64,000 nt of DNA from Doryteuthis pealeii (Eukaryota; Mollusca; Cephalopoda; Myopsida; Loliginidae). The notes beneath the pieces were generated by a model. It did not search any database and had not been told where the DNA came from. It was given only the letters and a program-made list of their open reading frames with translations. The stretch covers positions 44,467,117-44,531,116 of the forward strand of contig CM042156.1 in the NCBI GenBank assembly GCA_023376005.1. Direction: 5' to 3'. A program made the position numbers and the translations under genes. This document shows positions 19,601-32,870 of the stretch, piece by piece (the stretch's first letter is position 1; each line of letters opens with the position of its first letter).

Positions 19601-20280
19601 GAAGCGATGTCGGAGTTTGTATTTGCATTTTCAAGCTTGAGATAGAAAGTGGATTGAATGTTTAGGATTTTATTTTTTTGGTGGTTTCGGTTGACAAAAA
19701 GTGAGACAAGATTTACGCATCTGAACAAACATTTCAACTAATGCAGGCAGATCTTTTTTTTTCACGCGCGTGTCGCGTTGAACTTCTAAAAAAAAAAAAA
19801 AAGGAAAAAAGAAAACATGGAAACTAAAACGAACAAAAACAAAACAAGAAAACATGCAAATTCTGAAGCAGATATTTGCGCCTGAGAAAACTTAATCAAA
19901 ATGTCATATCTCAAGAGTTTGAGAAGCGAAAATAACACTCGCTATTTTGTCCACAAAACAGAACCGTATAATTACAAAAATAGAATAAAAATAGAATAAA
20001 ATGAACAAATAAAAAAAAAATAGCAAAACTAATAAACAAAAGGTAACAAAAACAAAAAGTAAACACCAAAAGTAAAAAAAAAAATAGCCCTCAAAAAACA
20101 AGAAAATAATCGACAGCGCCATAGTAGGCATCGTCTAGATCGGAAGTATTTTTACGCATGGACAAACAATTTAGAATAAATATGGAAGCATCATGTTGAA
20201 CGGGGGAATGTTTAAGTTTCCATGAATTATTGCAGTAAATATTGGCTTTAAAGAGCCCTTTAAATATAAAGATGTACAAC
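19601..20280. other. A-rich low-complexity sequence
   Basis: 19790-20100 is A-rich on +. The hydrophobic minus frames there are poly-T artefacts. Confidence 0.5.
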
Positions 20281-20290
20281 CACACACACA

Positions 20291-20321
<31 letters not shown>

Positions 20322-20393
20322 CAGAGAGATAGACCCTAACCTCATTCTCAAACACACACACACACATAGATATACTCTCTCTCTGTCTCTCTG

Positions 20394-20426
<33 letters not shown>

Positions 20427-20513
20427 CACAGAAGCTTACTGACAGACACACACACACACACACATATTCTCTCTCTCCCTCAGACGCTCAGAAGCAGACA
20501 CAGACACACACCT

Positions 20514-20578
<65 letters not shown>

Positions 20579-20962
20579 CCCTTTATCTCTCTCTCACACA
20601 GACATAGACATAGACACATGCACACACAGACACACACAGAGAATTTCTGTCTCTGTCTGTCTGTCTGTCTGTCTCTCTCACTCACACACACACAAAGAAA
20701 CAGACTGACAGACAGGCACACGCATATTCTCTCTCTCTCTCACACACGCACAGAAACAGGCACAGATACGCCCATACTCTCTTTTTCTCTCTCTCTCACA
20801 CACATAGAACCTTTATCTCTCTCACATAGACATAAACACAGACAGACAGACAGACACACACACACATACTTTCTCTCTCTCACTCACTCACACGTGTACA
20901 CACAAATACACACAAATACACACAAATACACACTCACAAACATAATTAAACAGGACACATTG

Positions 20963-21016
<54 letters not shown>
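20281..21016. repeat. CA/CT/GACA compound microsatellite field ending in (TA)n
   Basis: Interleaved (CA)n, (CT)n, (CTGT)n and ACACAAAT runs to about 20940, then (TA)n at 20964-21016. All frames here are repeat artefacts. Confidence 0.9.
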
Positions 21017-21019
<3 letters not shown>

Positions 21020-21077
21020 CAAGTAAGTTTGATTGAAGACCACGAGAGTTTCTTTTTTATTATTCTATTTTTATTAG

Positions 21078-21216
21078 TCTCCGCGCTAGTTTCCTTATGT
21101 CGCGGGTCGATCATATCTCTGATCATCCTCGATTTCTCAGGCTTCGTTGTTTTTGTGGGTGCGAGCTTTATTCAGTTGGAAGGTTTAATTATTGGTGGAT
21201 GTGCTATAGTTAATAC
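21078..21216 (+). CDS. Candidate isolated exon, hydrophobic peptide
   Basis: A 139-bp open stretch sits between a pyrimidine-rich acceptor (TTCTATTTTTATTAG, ending 21077) and a consensus donor GTAAGT at 21217. It would encode about 46 residues with two hydrophobic segments (SIISLIILDFSGFVVFVGAS and LEGLIIGGCAIV), as in a membrane protein. Base composition is less AT-biased than the flanks. I do not recognise the family, no neighbouring exon is apparent, and the upstream DNA is microsatellite. It may be real or chance. Confidence 0.3.
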
Positions 21217-21309
21217 GTAAGTTATTAAAGTACGTATTTTATTAAAGATATTTGATATGTTGATTTTTTAAAATTTAAATTTTTATTTTTTTACGTTTAT
21301 TGGGAATCC

Positions 21310-21971
21310 CTGCAGGACAGTAGTCTCGTGCTATAGCCCCACTAATGTCAGCGAAGAAACGGACATTACAAAGTTCTATAATGAGTTATCCTCCCTATGC
21401 AGACAGATTCCCAAACACAATGTCCTGGTCGTTGAGGTGACATGAATGTGCAGATAAGCAAAAACAAGAACAATAAATACTGCCTACATAACATCCCAAA
21501 TAGAAACGGTGAACTCCTTGCCGAGTTCTCTCTTGAGAACAGGCTTGTATGCTTAAATACAAAATACCAAAAAAGAAAAGGTAAACTATGGACCTACAAA
21601 TACCCAAACAACACAAAAGCCCAATTAGAATATATCCCAATAAATAAAAAAAATTGATAAATAGTGCAATGAACTGCGAAGCATACTCCTCCTTTGAAGG
21701 AGTATCCTCCGATCACAGAATAGTCACAGCAAAAATACGACTTAGCCTACGTAGAAACAAAAAACAAACTAGTAAGTCTGTACGATACGACTGGTCGACA
21801 CTTGCCAACAGTGATATATGCAATCGATACACTGTGACAGTAAGAAACAAATTCAATATCCTCCAAGAGGCAACTGAAAGCTACACTACAAACAAGGAAT
21901 GCGAAAACTTTGTCAGTGCCCACTTAGAAGCAGCAGCTGAGTGCGTATCGACCAAAGAAATATATAAGTAA
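21310..21971 (+). pseudogene. RTE-like LINE endonuclease remnant (CFDP2-like)
   Basis: The translation in pieces gives VVSCYSPTNVSEETDITKF, YNELSSLCRQIPKHNVLVV, then after a frameshift near 21440 NRNGELLAEFSLENRLVCLN and GKLWTYKYPNN, and after another near 21650 the endonuclease signature SSDHRIVTAKIRLSLRR. This is the apurinic-endonuclease-like domain of RTE/BovB-type non-LTR retrotransposons (also known from craniofacial development protein 2). The SDH catalytic motif is intact but the frame is broken at least twice and the N-terminal part is missing. It ends against a palindromic element at 21974. Confidence 0.85.
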
Positions 21972-21973
21972 AA

Positions 21974-22107
21974 ATATAACAAAAGACTTAGAATTTTTGC
22001 ATTATAGTCTATTTCAGGAAGCTTAGACAAAGTTAGATACTTTGTTAAGCTTCCTGAAATAGACTATAATGCAAAAAATTCTAAGTCTTTTGTTATATTT
22101 TTACTTA
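21974..22107. repeat. 134-bp palindrome related to 7194-7450
   Basis: Arms of about 60 bp start ATAACAAAAGACTTAG and meet at an AGTTAGATACT centre. The arms and the right flank (22110-22165, CTCTAACAATAAGAGTACAC) are homologous to the 7.1-7.4 kb locus. Confidence 0.85.
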
Positions 22108-22321
22108 TAAATTTGATCTGTGACTCTAACAATAAGAGTACACATTGAGCTCTGCAAAATTATTCGTACAGTATAAAAAATTGAACATTTTTGACAATAT
22201 TAATAGTCAATAGAATGGCCTCTCATCTTTATAATTAGCTGCAATCGTTTTCTAAAGTTTTTGATGAGATATGAACAAGTCATTCTATGGGCCTAAAACT
22301 GACTGTATGGTTGTGTAACAT

Positions 22322-22364
22322 CAGAGAGAGAGAGAGAGATATGAGAGGAGAGAGAGAGAGAGAG

Positions 22365-22400
<36 letters not shown>

Positions 22401-22660
22401 CTCTTTTCTATCTATCTCTAAAATTCCCCTTTTTATAAAATTTCATCACATGAAATTTATTACGGAGGACAAATACTGATTTATTTGGCTTTTTGATCAT
22501 TTCTCAACTTTCTCTTTATCCCACCTCTCTCCCCCCTCTCCTCTGGTGGAAATCTTCTCTCTCTCACCACACACTCTCTTCTTTTTTCTTTTTATGAGAG
22601 AGACGAGAGAGAAGAGGAGAGAGAGAAGAGAGAGAGAGGAGAGAGAGAGAGCAAGCATGG
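22322..22660. repeat. GA-rich arrays around unique sequence
   Basis: GA runs at 22322-22400 and 22593-22660, with irregular interruptions (GAGAGGAGAG) that look like uncorrected indels. Confidence 0.8.
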
Positions 22661-23339
22661 ATTTTTTAAAGCACACGCCACATGCCCATTTTTTTACTGG
22701 TCGAAGTGGAAGGAGGGAGATTTGAGATGGTAGAGAATGAGGAGAGAAGCAAGGGGAGAAGAAGTGAGGAAAGAAGAGTCGTCAGTGGGATGTAGAGAAT
22801 GTTTAGGGGTATTTATAGGGGGAACAAGTCATGGGGCGGATTGAACTGGAGGGAGCGGGAGGCGTGAGTGGCTACTCGGCAGAACAGGAACAGATTGATT
22901 GGAACTGGAGGGGGCGGGGGAATAAAACATCTTCACGAGAAAAGAAGTCGCTTTTGTGTTATTACTAAAAGAACTATTAATGGCACGGAAGAAGATATTA
23001 GATGTTTACCACAGCATCCCAGGTGTCGGTTCCAGAGCATATAAAAAGTCCATCAAAGAGATCATGTCTCAGACCAAACATATTCTCACAACACAATCGG
23101 TTCGTAGGCCATCCTCAGAGAAGTAAACTCTACCGGGTCCAAGTGGAGAATGTGACTACTTTTACGATTATTCTTTACATCGCGACAGATAAGTCATCAA
23201 TGCCAGTCACCAATATTCAGACGGCCAATGAGAGGTTAGCATGGATGAAAATAAAGAGGAAAATGGAAGAGTCCTACACTACAGATGTGATAATTTGAAT
23301 TGATGGAGACCGGAAGTGAGACGAGGAAACTAACATGCC
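22661..23339. other. Unassigned, includes two GGAACTGGAGGG-type repeats
   Basis: 22840-22925 repeats GATTG(G)AACTGGAGGG(A/G)GCGGG twice. From 22980 a 48-codon ATG frame (MARKKILDVYHSIPGVGS and so on) and an overlapping 98-codon frame occur. Neither matches a family I know. Confidence 0.3.
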
Positions 23340-24110
23340 ACTATCCGGGATGACACAGATTATAAAGTGGTAAAATTTAAATAAGTGATAAGTATGATAA
23401 AATAAAAAGTAGTAATAAATATAAATTAGAAAAAGACAAAGTGAAACTAAAAATGAAGAGAATGCAGATAACTAAAAGAGGTTGGAAACAGAAGGGGGTT
23501 ATCATCGAAAAATAGAAACAACTGAAACTTACTTTTCCATCACTTCCGATTTCCATGCCAATTTTCCTAATTTAACTATTTGTTAAAATAAGAAGTAAAT
23601 AATTAAAATCACAATTTATTTCTTCTTGTTTAATGGATTTCTTTTAAGATTTATTTGAAGTGGTTTGTTTGATTTGCATACGTCGATAAATGAAACCTAA
23701 ATCTCTAGATTATGAAATCAAATAATACTAAGCAACATAATTTATAAAATTAAGTTTTTGAGAGTATTCAATATGCAAAGATTTATTACGCTCTCCCCGG
23801 TTGCACACTGAGTTAGAAATCTTGATATTTTGGTTTAATTCTATAGTATAGTAAATACAAATTTGTCAGTTTAGAGGATTTGAGAGTAATGAATAAAATA
23901 AGTATGGCATCTTGAAACAATGTTGAATTAATGAAGCTGAGGTATGTAGGTAATAAAGATCTTAGAGATAAACGTCTATCATGTGATGTAAAAAGGGACG
24001 GATGAACGTAAAATATAGAAAGGCTAAGGAGAAGAATTGTGGACTTGGAAGTAAGTAATAATAAGTTTCGGTTTAACAGGACAGGCAGTATATAATTACA
24101 AGATCGTCGC
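23340..24110 (-). repeat. Helitron-like repeat, copy 4 (degraded)
   Basis: It shares body words with the copy at 12698 (CTTACTTTTCCATCACTTCC, TTGTTTAATGGATTTC, AAGTTTCGGTTTAACAG) in the same orientation. The hairpin terminus is not preserved and small indels are frequent. Confidence 0.55.
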
Positions 24111-24895
24111 GCTTATAATAAGACCATTGTCGTCAGTTTGTGCTGCACGAAGCTGAGTCCAACGAATAAATTCTAAAAAATTCAGTATAAGCAAAATAAA
24201 TCCAGTAATTAGTATGAAAGGAATTACACTTAACTATTAAATAAAAAAAAAAAAAAAGTAAATAATGAATAAATAAAATTAGAAAATAACAGATAACTAG
24301 AGTCAAATCATTTTAAAAATTCATTTTTAACGAAATATTCTCCATTATAGGACATTTTTCAATACAATTTTAATTCGTACAAAACCTAATTTATCTAATA
24401 TTTAAATCATAATATACCATTACAAAATTATTGGTATTTTGTATTGCACAAACAAACAGTACTAGATCCTTAAGACATAATTACCTTCCCAGAATTTTAT
24501 AAACGAAATTAGTGATTAAGCGTTTACCTCATACACGTCTTCATTTAAATTTATAATTTCAGCTCTAAATTCAGTCTGGGTTTATGCTACACACTCTTCG
24601 TATATTTTTATCATATCATATAATATCTACCATAAACATATTTATTTGCATATATTATGTATACATATATAAAGAGATATGTACGGTATGTTATTTTGTA
24701 TGTATGTATGTATGTATGTCGGTGACATATATATGGTATGCGTAAGTGATCAAAGTTTATCATCTGATCCATTCCGATCAAATTGGAAGGCGTCTTCCTA
24801 TGTCATATTCCATTCAAACTTTGTGAATTGCTGCAGAGATTTGTTCAGTTAATTTGAGGGGCTCATGAGAAGAAAGGTTCCGCCGTGGTGAGGTT
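24111..24895. other. Unassigned AT-rich sequence
   Basis: A short TATG array is at 24700-24719. Nothing else is recognised. Confidence 0.4.
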
Positions 24896-24899
24896 ATAT

Positions 24900-25192
24900 A
24901 TATTTACAACCCTCCGCACGAGCAGGATGTGACACAAGTAAATTCCTAGCGGAGTTAACAGGTTTGACATTTCAGGAGTTTTCCTTCTCCTAGGACTGGT
25001 ACCTAGCCAGGTTTTTAAAGAGCCCATTCTGCCCTGTTATTGACCCATAGCTGGGAGGCGAAGAGTAGATTCATACATTTCCCAAGGGTATATTTAGCAC
25101 TAAGTAAATGCAATTACATGTTCCAGGTGATTGAACTCGGGCGACGAGTCAATTTTCCCATGACTTTAACCATTGCACCACGCGCTTCATAA
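24900..25192 (-). repeat. SINE family A with many small indels
   Basis: Full-length order is kept (CCGCACGAGCAGGATG to AACCATTGCACCACGCGCTT) but single-base insertions and deletions occur every 10-20 bases, unlike copies elsewhere in the window. This suggests raw long-read error rather than ordinary decay. Confidence 0.8.
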
Positions 25193-25341
25193 AGTGGTGG
25201 GTTATAAGATTGTGAGGACGGCAGGATCAGTAAAAGATTATGCTATTGCTTTATGCTTGGAGAAAACTACAAAATTAAAACAATTAACAATATGATATAT
25301 ATATATATATATATAATATATTATATATATTATATGATAGC

Positions 25342-25510
25342 CATCCACAGACACGTATTTTCGACTTTTATCTTATATGTGTCTCTTGTCGGAGTTGTGG
25401 GGGCTGAGAACATTTATGATACCTAGCCGGCTGATAGAACTCCTGGATTAAATCAAATATCGAGCAGGGCCAGTTTTTACAGGACAAGGCATTAAACCGG
25501 CGGTGCGTTT
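25342..25510 (-). repeat. Degraded tRNA-head SINE with hammerhead tail
   Basis: On minus it parallels 49284-49412. The tRNA-like head GCCGGTTTAATGCCTTGTC and B-box remnant GATTTAATCCAG are followed by CCGGCTAGGTATC, then CCACA, a broken CUGANGA segment, stem II remnant with AAGTC, GAAA, TACGTG, TC and TGTGG. The conserved downstream ATGG also matches. It lies in the indel-rich part of the window, so some breaks may be sequencing error. Confidence 0.5.
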
Positions 25511-27986
25511 CATCCAAGTCAGACTGACAGAGACAAGACGAATGTGATTAATTTTTATATCTGTTTTCTTTTCTGAGCAATATAAAAAATAACCGATAAT
25601 AGTTGATATGAGATATTTTCCTTCTATTATAAACGATAGATTATAAGTCGTTTTTGGGCCACAGGGAAAAGGAAAGGATATAAATAAAAATATAAGTATT
25701 TAATGGAGAGACGAACAGAGATGATTTGAGAGATTGTATAGATGTCGATGTAGATAGTAGTACATCCAGACCTTTAATATTTTTTCTTTATCAGTGGCCT
25801 ATATTTAATAGAAACCTTTCCGCCTGGGTGTGGAAAAGTTTCGCGACAATTAGAACAAATTGATTCAAGGTGTTCAATTACATTATGAGATCGTGACAAA
25901 ATTATATCAAAGTTGAGGCACCAGGGAATAGAAACCATTATTTTTATACACTACTCTACTTAATCATATAAATATATTAAATAATGAAATAATTATTAAA
26001 TATAATATATATATATGAGAAGGGAGAATCTCATGAGTTAGATTTACAAAACTTAAAAACTCACCAAGGTAGTTACACGGGAAACATATAGTTACTATAT
26101 AATATTGAAATAAAATCTACAAACAAATCATATCAAGGCTAAAAACTTAGTATTTTTTTCTCTAAATATTCTATTTATACAGAAGATTTATATGATGGTA
26201 TCCCATAGGACAGCGTTAAACGACATTTGTCGTTACATATAATAAACACAGTGCCACGTTGAATCAAGAGTATTTAACCATTCAGAATATTGTGGATGTT
26301 TCCGCGATTTTCCGCAGATTGCGTGCGATAGCAGAAGAAAGTTAATAAATTATAATCGCCATAGATCGGGGGGAGTACAGAATTTCAAATGACGCAACTA
26401 GTGCCGATTTAATTTCCATTCCTCTTCTATTCCTGGGTCTATTTTTTAAGAAATGTATATTGTTATGATGGTCAATCATTGAAAGATTGCCGAGGCGAGG
26501 CCTGGTCTATGAGGTCAGGCTCAGTTGAGAGTTGCTATACGACCAAAAACCCCATAAATTTTTTTCAGTCTGTCGTGGAAAATCCAACATCGTGAATGGC
26601 GAGAGTTTAAAATTATTCTAGTGTTTAGAGTTGCAAAGCTGATTGGCTAATTTAGAAAAACAAAGGAAAATCCAAAGAAACAGAAGAAAAAAAAAACGGG
26701 AATATCTCAAAACAATATACATGACGTAAGGCAAAGGAAAACGGAGCCAATAAAGATATATACAGAATAAAAATTAAATGAGACTCGAAAAAATGAGCAA
26801 ATAAATTTATTCATTGAAAATAACAGGAGACTTAACAATTATTCGTCCAAATTGTCTCATCAAAAGTACTCTGACTAGTATGTTGCGCTTGCTGATTGTC
26901 AGACTTCATGTATATCGAGATGAAATTCATGTTAAACGGAACAAGATACATAAGCATACATACATACATAACAAGGTAGGTAATGTGTCAATAAAAATAG
27001 ATATCAGATTGATTTTATGATGTATATACATTTCTTGATCATCACTTATTCAAATTTAAGGACTATTCATTACTTTAAAAAAAATATAAAACATATATCT
27101 TTTCCGCTTCGGATTTAACTTTTTTCAGAATACAAGAATTGTAGATCAAAACAGGAGTACCCAAGTGTGGCTTAAGCCTGTATTTACCAAGATAACAGAA
27201 TTGAAGAATGAACCCTATTGTTCCCTTTTAGGCCCCTTGTTTTGATCTCGATTAGAAAGATAACATGTTGTTTCAGTGTTTGTATATCCGGTTTGTTTTT
27301 AACAGACGATTATTAGATTTATTAAAAAAGATTTTATAATTACTACCCTCATACACCCTAAGCCCTATAATGACTTACCTGAAACCCATAAACCCTATAA
27401 AACAAACAAAGCACAGCACACTAAATATAGAGAACAGGGATATACTAATGAAAAACACATGTCCTTCTTAATGCGAGCGAAATCAAAAAAGAAGAGAAAA
27501 CAAGGGTGTAGAAACACCTAAAAAAAAGAATGTCGTTTAATAAGAAGTGTCCTAACACATTAAAGAACATTAAAACTAATGTAGGCAAATAAATAAAAAA
27601 AAACAACAAGTGATAAGGTCAGCTTTTCACCTCTCAAAAGTAAAGTGTAAGGATGATATAATACATTAATCTATAGCAAATACACAAAAGAAAAAAATAT
27701 ACTAATAGTATTATGTTTTATATAACCGACGCTATAAAAAGTTAAGGGCGGATGTATGCTCATCTGGTGAGAAAAAAAAAGAAGAATATCAAACGAGGAG
27801 AAGAAAAAAAAAGAAAAGAAAATATGAAAAGAACAGGTAAGCCCTAATTTCGGTAACCAGTGAAATTGAATAGTCAAAGGTGTTAGAACATAAATAACTT
27901 TTTTCCTGTGATTTAGACGAGACTTTTTCTCCAGACATCTCGTTTATTTTGGATGATGATGCTGGCTAAACGTTTCAAAAATCGCA
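25511..27986. other. Unassigned AT-rich sequence
   Basis: No gene seen. 27343-27412 holds degenerate CCCTAA/CCCATAAACCC words. Confidence 0.4.
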
Positions 27987-28198
27987 CTATAATTCACACC
28001 AACACGTTGAGTCTTCTCCCGTTTGCTCTTTACGTTTCTTTTCGGCCTTTGTAATTAATCTTCCAGGATCAATTATATCTTTACTCCTCGGGCGGCTGCG
28101 AATAACGTATCTTAACGCTTCAAGTTGTTCCGAGTATATAGATTTCATTGGATAACGGTTACTACAATGTCCGGCTTGATGTTTTCCGATACTTCTCA
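27987..28198 (-). CDS. Candidate terminal exon, unknown basic protein
   Basis: On minus, a pyrimidine-rich acceptor (TTATTCTTTCTTCATAG, ending at 28199) precedes an open frame of about 70 codons running to a stop at 27987. The product contains YSEQLEALRYVIRSRPRSKD and GRLITKAEKKRKEQTGED. It is lysine/arginine/glutamate-rich, less AT-biased than its flanks, and ends CWCEL. It reads like a real C-terminal exon, but I recognise no family and no partner exon. Confidence 0.3.
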
Positions 28199-28199
28199 C

Positions 28200-31100
28200 T
28201 ATGAAGAAAGAATAATAACTTATTTATCTCTGTAATTTTTCAGGTTAATTTATCTTTGCTGATTTTTTTTTAACACATCATTGGGATCTCGGATACAAAA
28301 ACCCTATGGCATTTCGTTAGCGTAATAGTTCTTGTGTGCGTATGGATGAATGGGCATTAAGGATGTTTCCCAATTAAATTCTAAAATAATATACCGTATT
28401 TTTATTGGACAAAAATTAAATAAACCACCACCGACTTTTTTATCCATTTAACCTAAAATAATATAAAATAATTATGATTCGATTCAATCTGGCACAGGAT
28501 GAAAGCTCTATAATAAAAAAACCAAGCAGAAGCACAAAACTTACACAGAAATGATTTTGTTTATTTGATGATGAAAAAACGCTAATGTAAAGAATCCGTT
28601 ACAACTTTTTCGGATGACATGGAAAATAACAATAAAGAATCTATATAACCTAAGTTTAATAAATAGATTGAGATTACACTTCTTCCCTAACTTATTTATG
28701 ATTGACTTCCCTTCTATGCGCAAGAACTCTCTAAGGGGAAAATACATAGACTATATTAAAATTATTAATTAGGTAAATGATACCAACAGAATTAATAAAA
28801 CATATTGGAGTACGACGATTCTCCGAAAAATCAAGACTAAAAAAATAACACTCCAAACCTGGTTTTTCTCCCTGGTTGGGTAAGCTTATAGAATACAGCT
28901 GAGTATTTGACATATCCCCAGCAGAGGAGTTATAAAGACCCCGCTTATTATCACACAAACAAAACAGTGTCATGGTTTAATTTAACATCTAAACTGGCAT
29001 ATATTAATGGTTAACGTCCATGTGCTGTATAGCTTTCTGGAGGAGAATGTGTGTGTATAAGTACCCTCTTTTGAATTTATGCTTTTATATGGAATTAACT
29101 TTCAGATGACAATCATAGTCATAGGAAAAGTAAGAATAGTAACCTGTTTACGCGTCCCAATCTAAAGGTTCTTAACATACACTGTGCTGTTTAATATGGA
29201 TTATTCGCTTTCGATTAAGAAAGGCGTAAGTAGCAAAAACAAAAGCCCCGATTTACCAAAAGAAGGAAACAAAGAGGAAATATTAATAAGAAAACAAAAG
29301 AAAAAAAAACAAACAATTATTTACATGTGATATACAAAATTCGAAATATGAGCAATTTAAAAGACGGATAATATACATTTCATGAAATATATAATATATG
29401 GAAATATATTTACATTATGCGAGCTTAACAGAATATCTCAATCAAAAAAAAATTTCCGTTAAGAGCGCAAACCAAAACAGAGAAAGCCGACAGAAAAGCT
29501 CGACACACAAAGCTAAAGAAAAACAAAACACACAAAATGAAAAGGAAAAAAAGAGAGAGGACGAGGAGAGAAGAAGAGAAGCAGGAAAGAGAGGACAGAG
29601 AGAGAAAAAAAAGACAGAAAAAAGAGAGAGAAACGAGAGAAAGGTAAGAGTAAGAGAGAGAAGAAGGGTGATATATGAACAAAAAGAGGAAACAGATATT
29701 TTATAAATTTATACCCAGATAACAGAAATTTGAAAACGTATTAGTTCCAAAAGGTGTTTGCTGCATGCTTTAATTTCGCTTAGACAAAAAGATCCACGTG
29801 GTACTACAGATCAAGGCTTTATCTCAGGTTAAAATCTTTTGTCATACCGTATAAATATAGATAGCGAAAAAACGCGAACGAAACAACACATAACACACAC
29901 ACAACACAACAAACACATAAATGCGAAATAGAAAAAAAACGTTCTCGTGTGATTACCCTGTTATTTCTAGTCTGCGCTTAAATTTCTACACCGTATTTCG
30001 ACGTATCTGAATTATAACTACAAGTGTGGAGTCGAAAGACCCGGCGAATTTTTCAATTCCGCCGATATTTCTCAATAACACACTACCGAAGCCAACAAGA
30101 CACACCAAAAACGATACATCGACGACCGGCAATTTTAACTGATGAATGAGTCTAAAGATCATAGGTATTATATGTCATATATCACCAGAAGAACTTCAAT
30201 ATGCGATATTAAAACAGAAGAGAGAGGGAGCCTTTCGGTATTTTCACAAGCAATGGAACCCGATCAGTTAAAATTCCACTATATGAAAAAAGCATCTACC
30301 AGGTTCGGTTGGAACGTACCCAATCAACACACACACACACACAACACACAATCACACTACTAGCGGACACCAATATATATATATAAAACAATAAATAATA
30401 ATATATTAACTGAAGCGCCCTGGCTTTTTCATTATTGTTTGGTGCTTTTGTTTTACATGATACAGATATTCATTCTAAAATATTATTTATATATGCTAAA
30501 ATGTTAAATTAATAACCAATTAAACAACAAAGGATATTAATTTACTTAATTCCCGTGCATACGAATCTCAGATCATTCATCAAGGCATGCCCCCCCCCCA
30601 TATATATATATATCGTGATCTATGTATTATTTATCTACATAAGTTCCATTTGCACATATATACTTGCTAGTTATGTATAATATTGTGTACACAACAAACC
30701 GACCACGTTACCTTATTGCCCACTAGCCATGTCTATCTTGTAATAACTCAACCTAGAAACACCGCACTATATAAATTTGTAAATATTGAAAACTCCTAAG
30801 ATGAAGTCATCTGTATAACCAGCCAGGACCGGTCCAAGTTGAAGAGCAATACAAATATACGCACAAAAAAAAAAAAAGAAAAAGTTGACTCAAAACATAA
30901 AATAAAGTGGAGAAACCACCAAACAAGACACCGAGAACTACATAATGTGCCCCCTCAAAGATAATACGAACAGAGATGGAAACAAGAATTGACGAATAGA
31001 TCTCGCGAAGACATCACACACAAATACACTAAAACCACAAAAAGACCAACATGCAAACATCTCGGTTAAGATCGACAGGAGGGCAGGTGTTTGACCAAGG

Positions 31101-32629
31101 GGGGATGGCCCCCCCCACGATCTTGGATATCATATGCTATTACCGATTTAACCTCTGGCAGTCCAGCGGCCGTAACTTCACCGGACCCTGGTCTAGTTAT
31201 AGTCCCCAATTTTAAATTTTATTTAATAGATGTGTCCTGAATCCAACCCTCTCGTTGATAAGAAGCATCAGTACTGACTGCACTAAGGTTCACCCTAAAT
31301 ATATGTCATCTATAAATGTGTAAAATCTGAACATAGCATTAACGTTCCAATCAAATTATGATAATTGAATAGGAAAACTATGGAGTGTGGATTTATTTGC
31401 CGAAGTCTAAAAATACCATCAAAATTAAAAAATAATGAAACAAGAGTGAAATTTTTCAAGAAATATAAGAATTGATAATATATTTATCTAACCTTTTCTG
31501 TCATTCCGTTATATTCTCCATTTCTTTACTTATCTTTATCTTTTCTTTTTCTTTCTTATGCTTTCATTTCTTTTTAAATTTTTTTATTTATTTCTACTCG
31601 CATCATTCTAAAATTTTACTTTCTTCTTTACTTTCTTATTTTCTATTCTTTAGATTTTTACACACACCTTTACTTTTCTTTATTTTATTTATCTATTTTT
31701 TTTACTTCTCTAACACGCTCTTGTCTTAATATTTCTTCCCATATCGATTTCTTACCGTTTCTTATTTCTATTCTTTGTTTCGCATACACATGCCCTTTCT
31801 TCCTAATTAACTTGCTTTCTTTCTTCTTTCTTTCTTTTCTTTCTTTCTTATTCACGCGTCTATTTCTTCTTCGTCGGTCATTCTTCGTTCTTGCCAATCG
31901 CTTCTTTTATTTCTTCATTGCATTATCTTCTTTCTCATTTCTTTCTTATCTTATCTCTTCCCCTTTCTTTTCTTCCTAGATCATCTCTTTCTTTTTTTCT
32001 TCTCTGTTTTCTCTCCCTTTCCTCTCACTTACAAATCACAATTCTTTCCTTTGCTTCTTTTCTATCTTTCTCATTCTTTCATACACACTACATCCTTTCC
32101 TTATTTCGTCTCCTCCTTTCTTTCTTCTATACATCTCTCTTTTCTAATTCTTCTCAAACCACCTTCTCATACGAACTAATTAATTCTACTTTTCCATTTA
32201 TCAACACCATATTGACAATTATACTTCTAAATTTTTAGCCATCTCCCCTTCGTCTCCGCCAACTATTCTCAAATACATTGCAATAACCATTACCTCAAAA
32301 AGCAACCTTCTACTTATAGTCTATAATATTATAATCCCAATTAAGCACAGAATAGGATAACAAAATACTCATAAGAGCCAACTACATAAAGTTACTGCTA
32401 ATATCAAGTTCAGCAACAGAGATCTAGTGTAGTCCATCCTTTTGGCTATTCAGTTTCACAGGTTTTTTCTTCTCCGTTTAGATTATGTTGCTTTAATAGT
32501 TAAAAAAGTTAAACATTACTATACACTACAAAAAAGAGTAAGAGCGTCAGTATTCGGATATCAGTTCCAACGCAGCGTCTGGTATATTATTCAAGCTCAC
32601 AAAATTTTGTATATAAAAAACTGTTAATT
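28200..32629. other. AT-rich, no genes recognised
   Basis: 4.4 kb with a lysine/glutamate-coding purine run at 29440-29700 and a TTTC-rich run at 31470-32220. Neither shows domain structure. Short frames are low-complexity artefacts. Confidence 0.4.
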
Positions 32630-32870
32630 TTAACTAGGGGGGAGAGTAGGGTAATAGACAGGTTAGGAGTTAAAGGGTAATAGAGGTTAGGGTACTTATG
32701 GGTATATAATAGAGGTTCCTGTTTTTTCAAGGGGAGCATCACTCATGTACAGTCCGGTGATCACAGAAAAAAACTTACAAACCCACATTTATTAAGGTAT
32801 TTTCCACTATTAATACCTAATCCCATAAAACCCAAACCCCCTAACCTAAATACCCCAACACCAAGAAAGG
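32630..32870. repeat. Telomere-like inverted G-rich/C-rich repeat, copy 1
   Basis: The G-rich arm (AGGGTAATAGACAGGTTAGG, GGTTAGGGTACTTATGGG) at 32636-32720 is followed by CAGTCCGGTGATCACAG and then a C-rich arm (CCCAAACCCCCTAACCTAAA) at 32815-32860. The layout resembles 34400-34750. Confidence 0.45.

Noticed and set aside
20618..21220. 200-codon frame as a single gene
   Set aside because: The first two-thirds is CA/CT/TA microsatellite. Only the 21078-21216 part is retained, as a possible exon.
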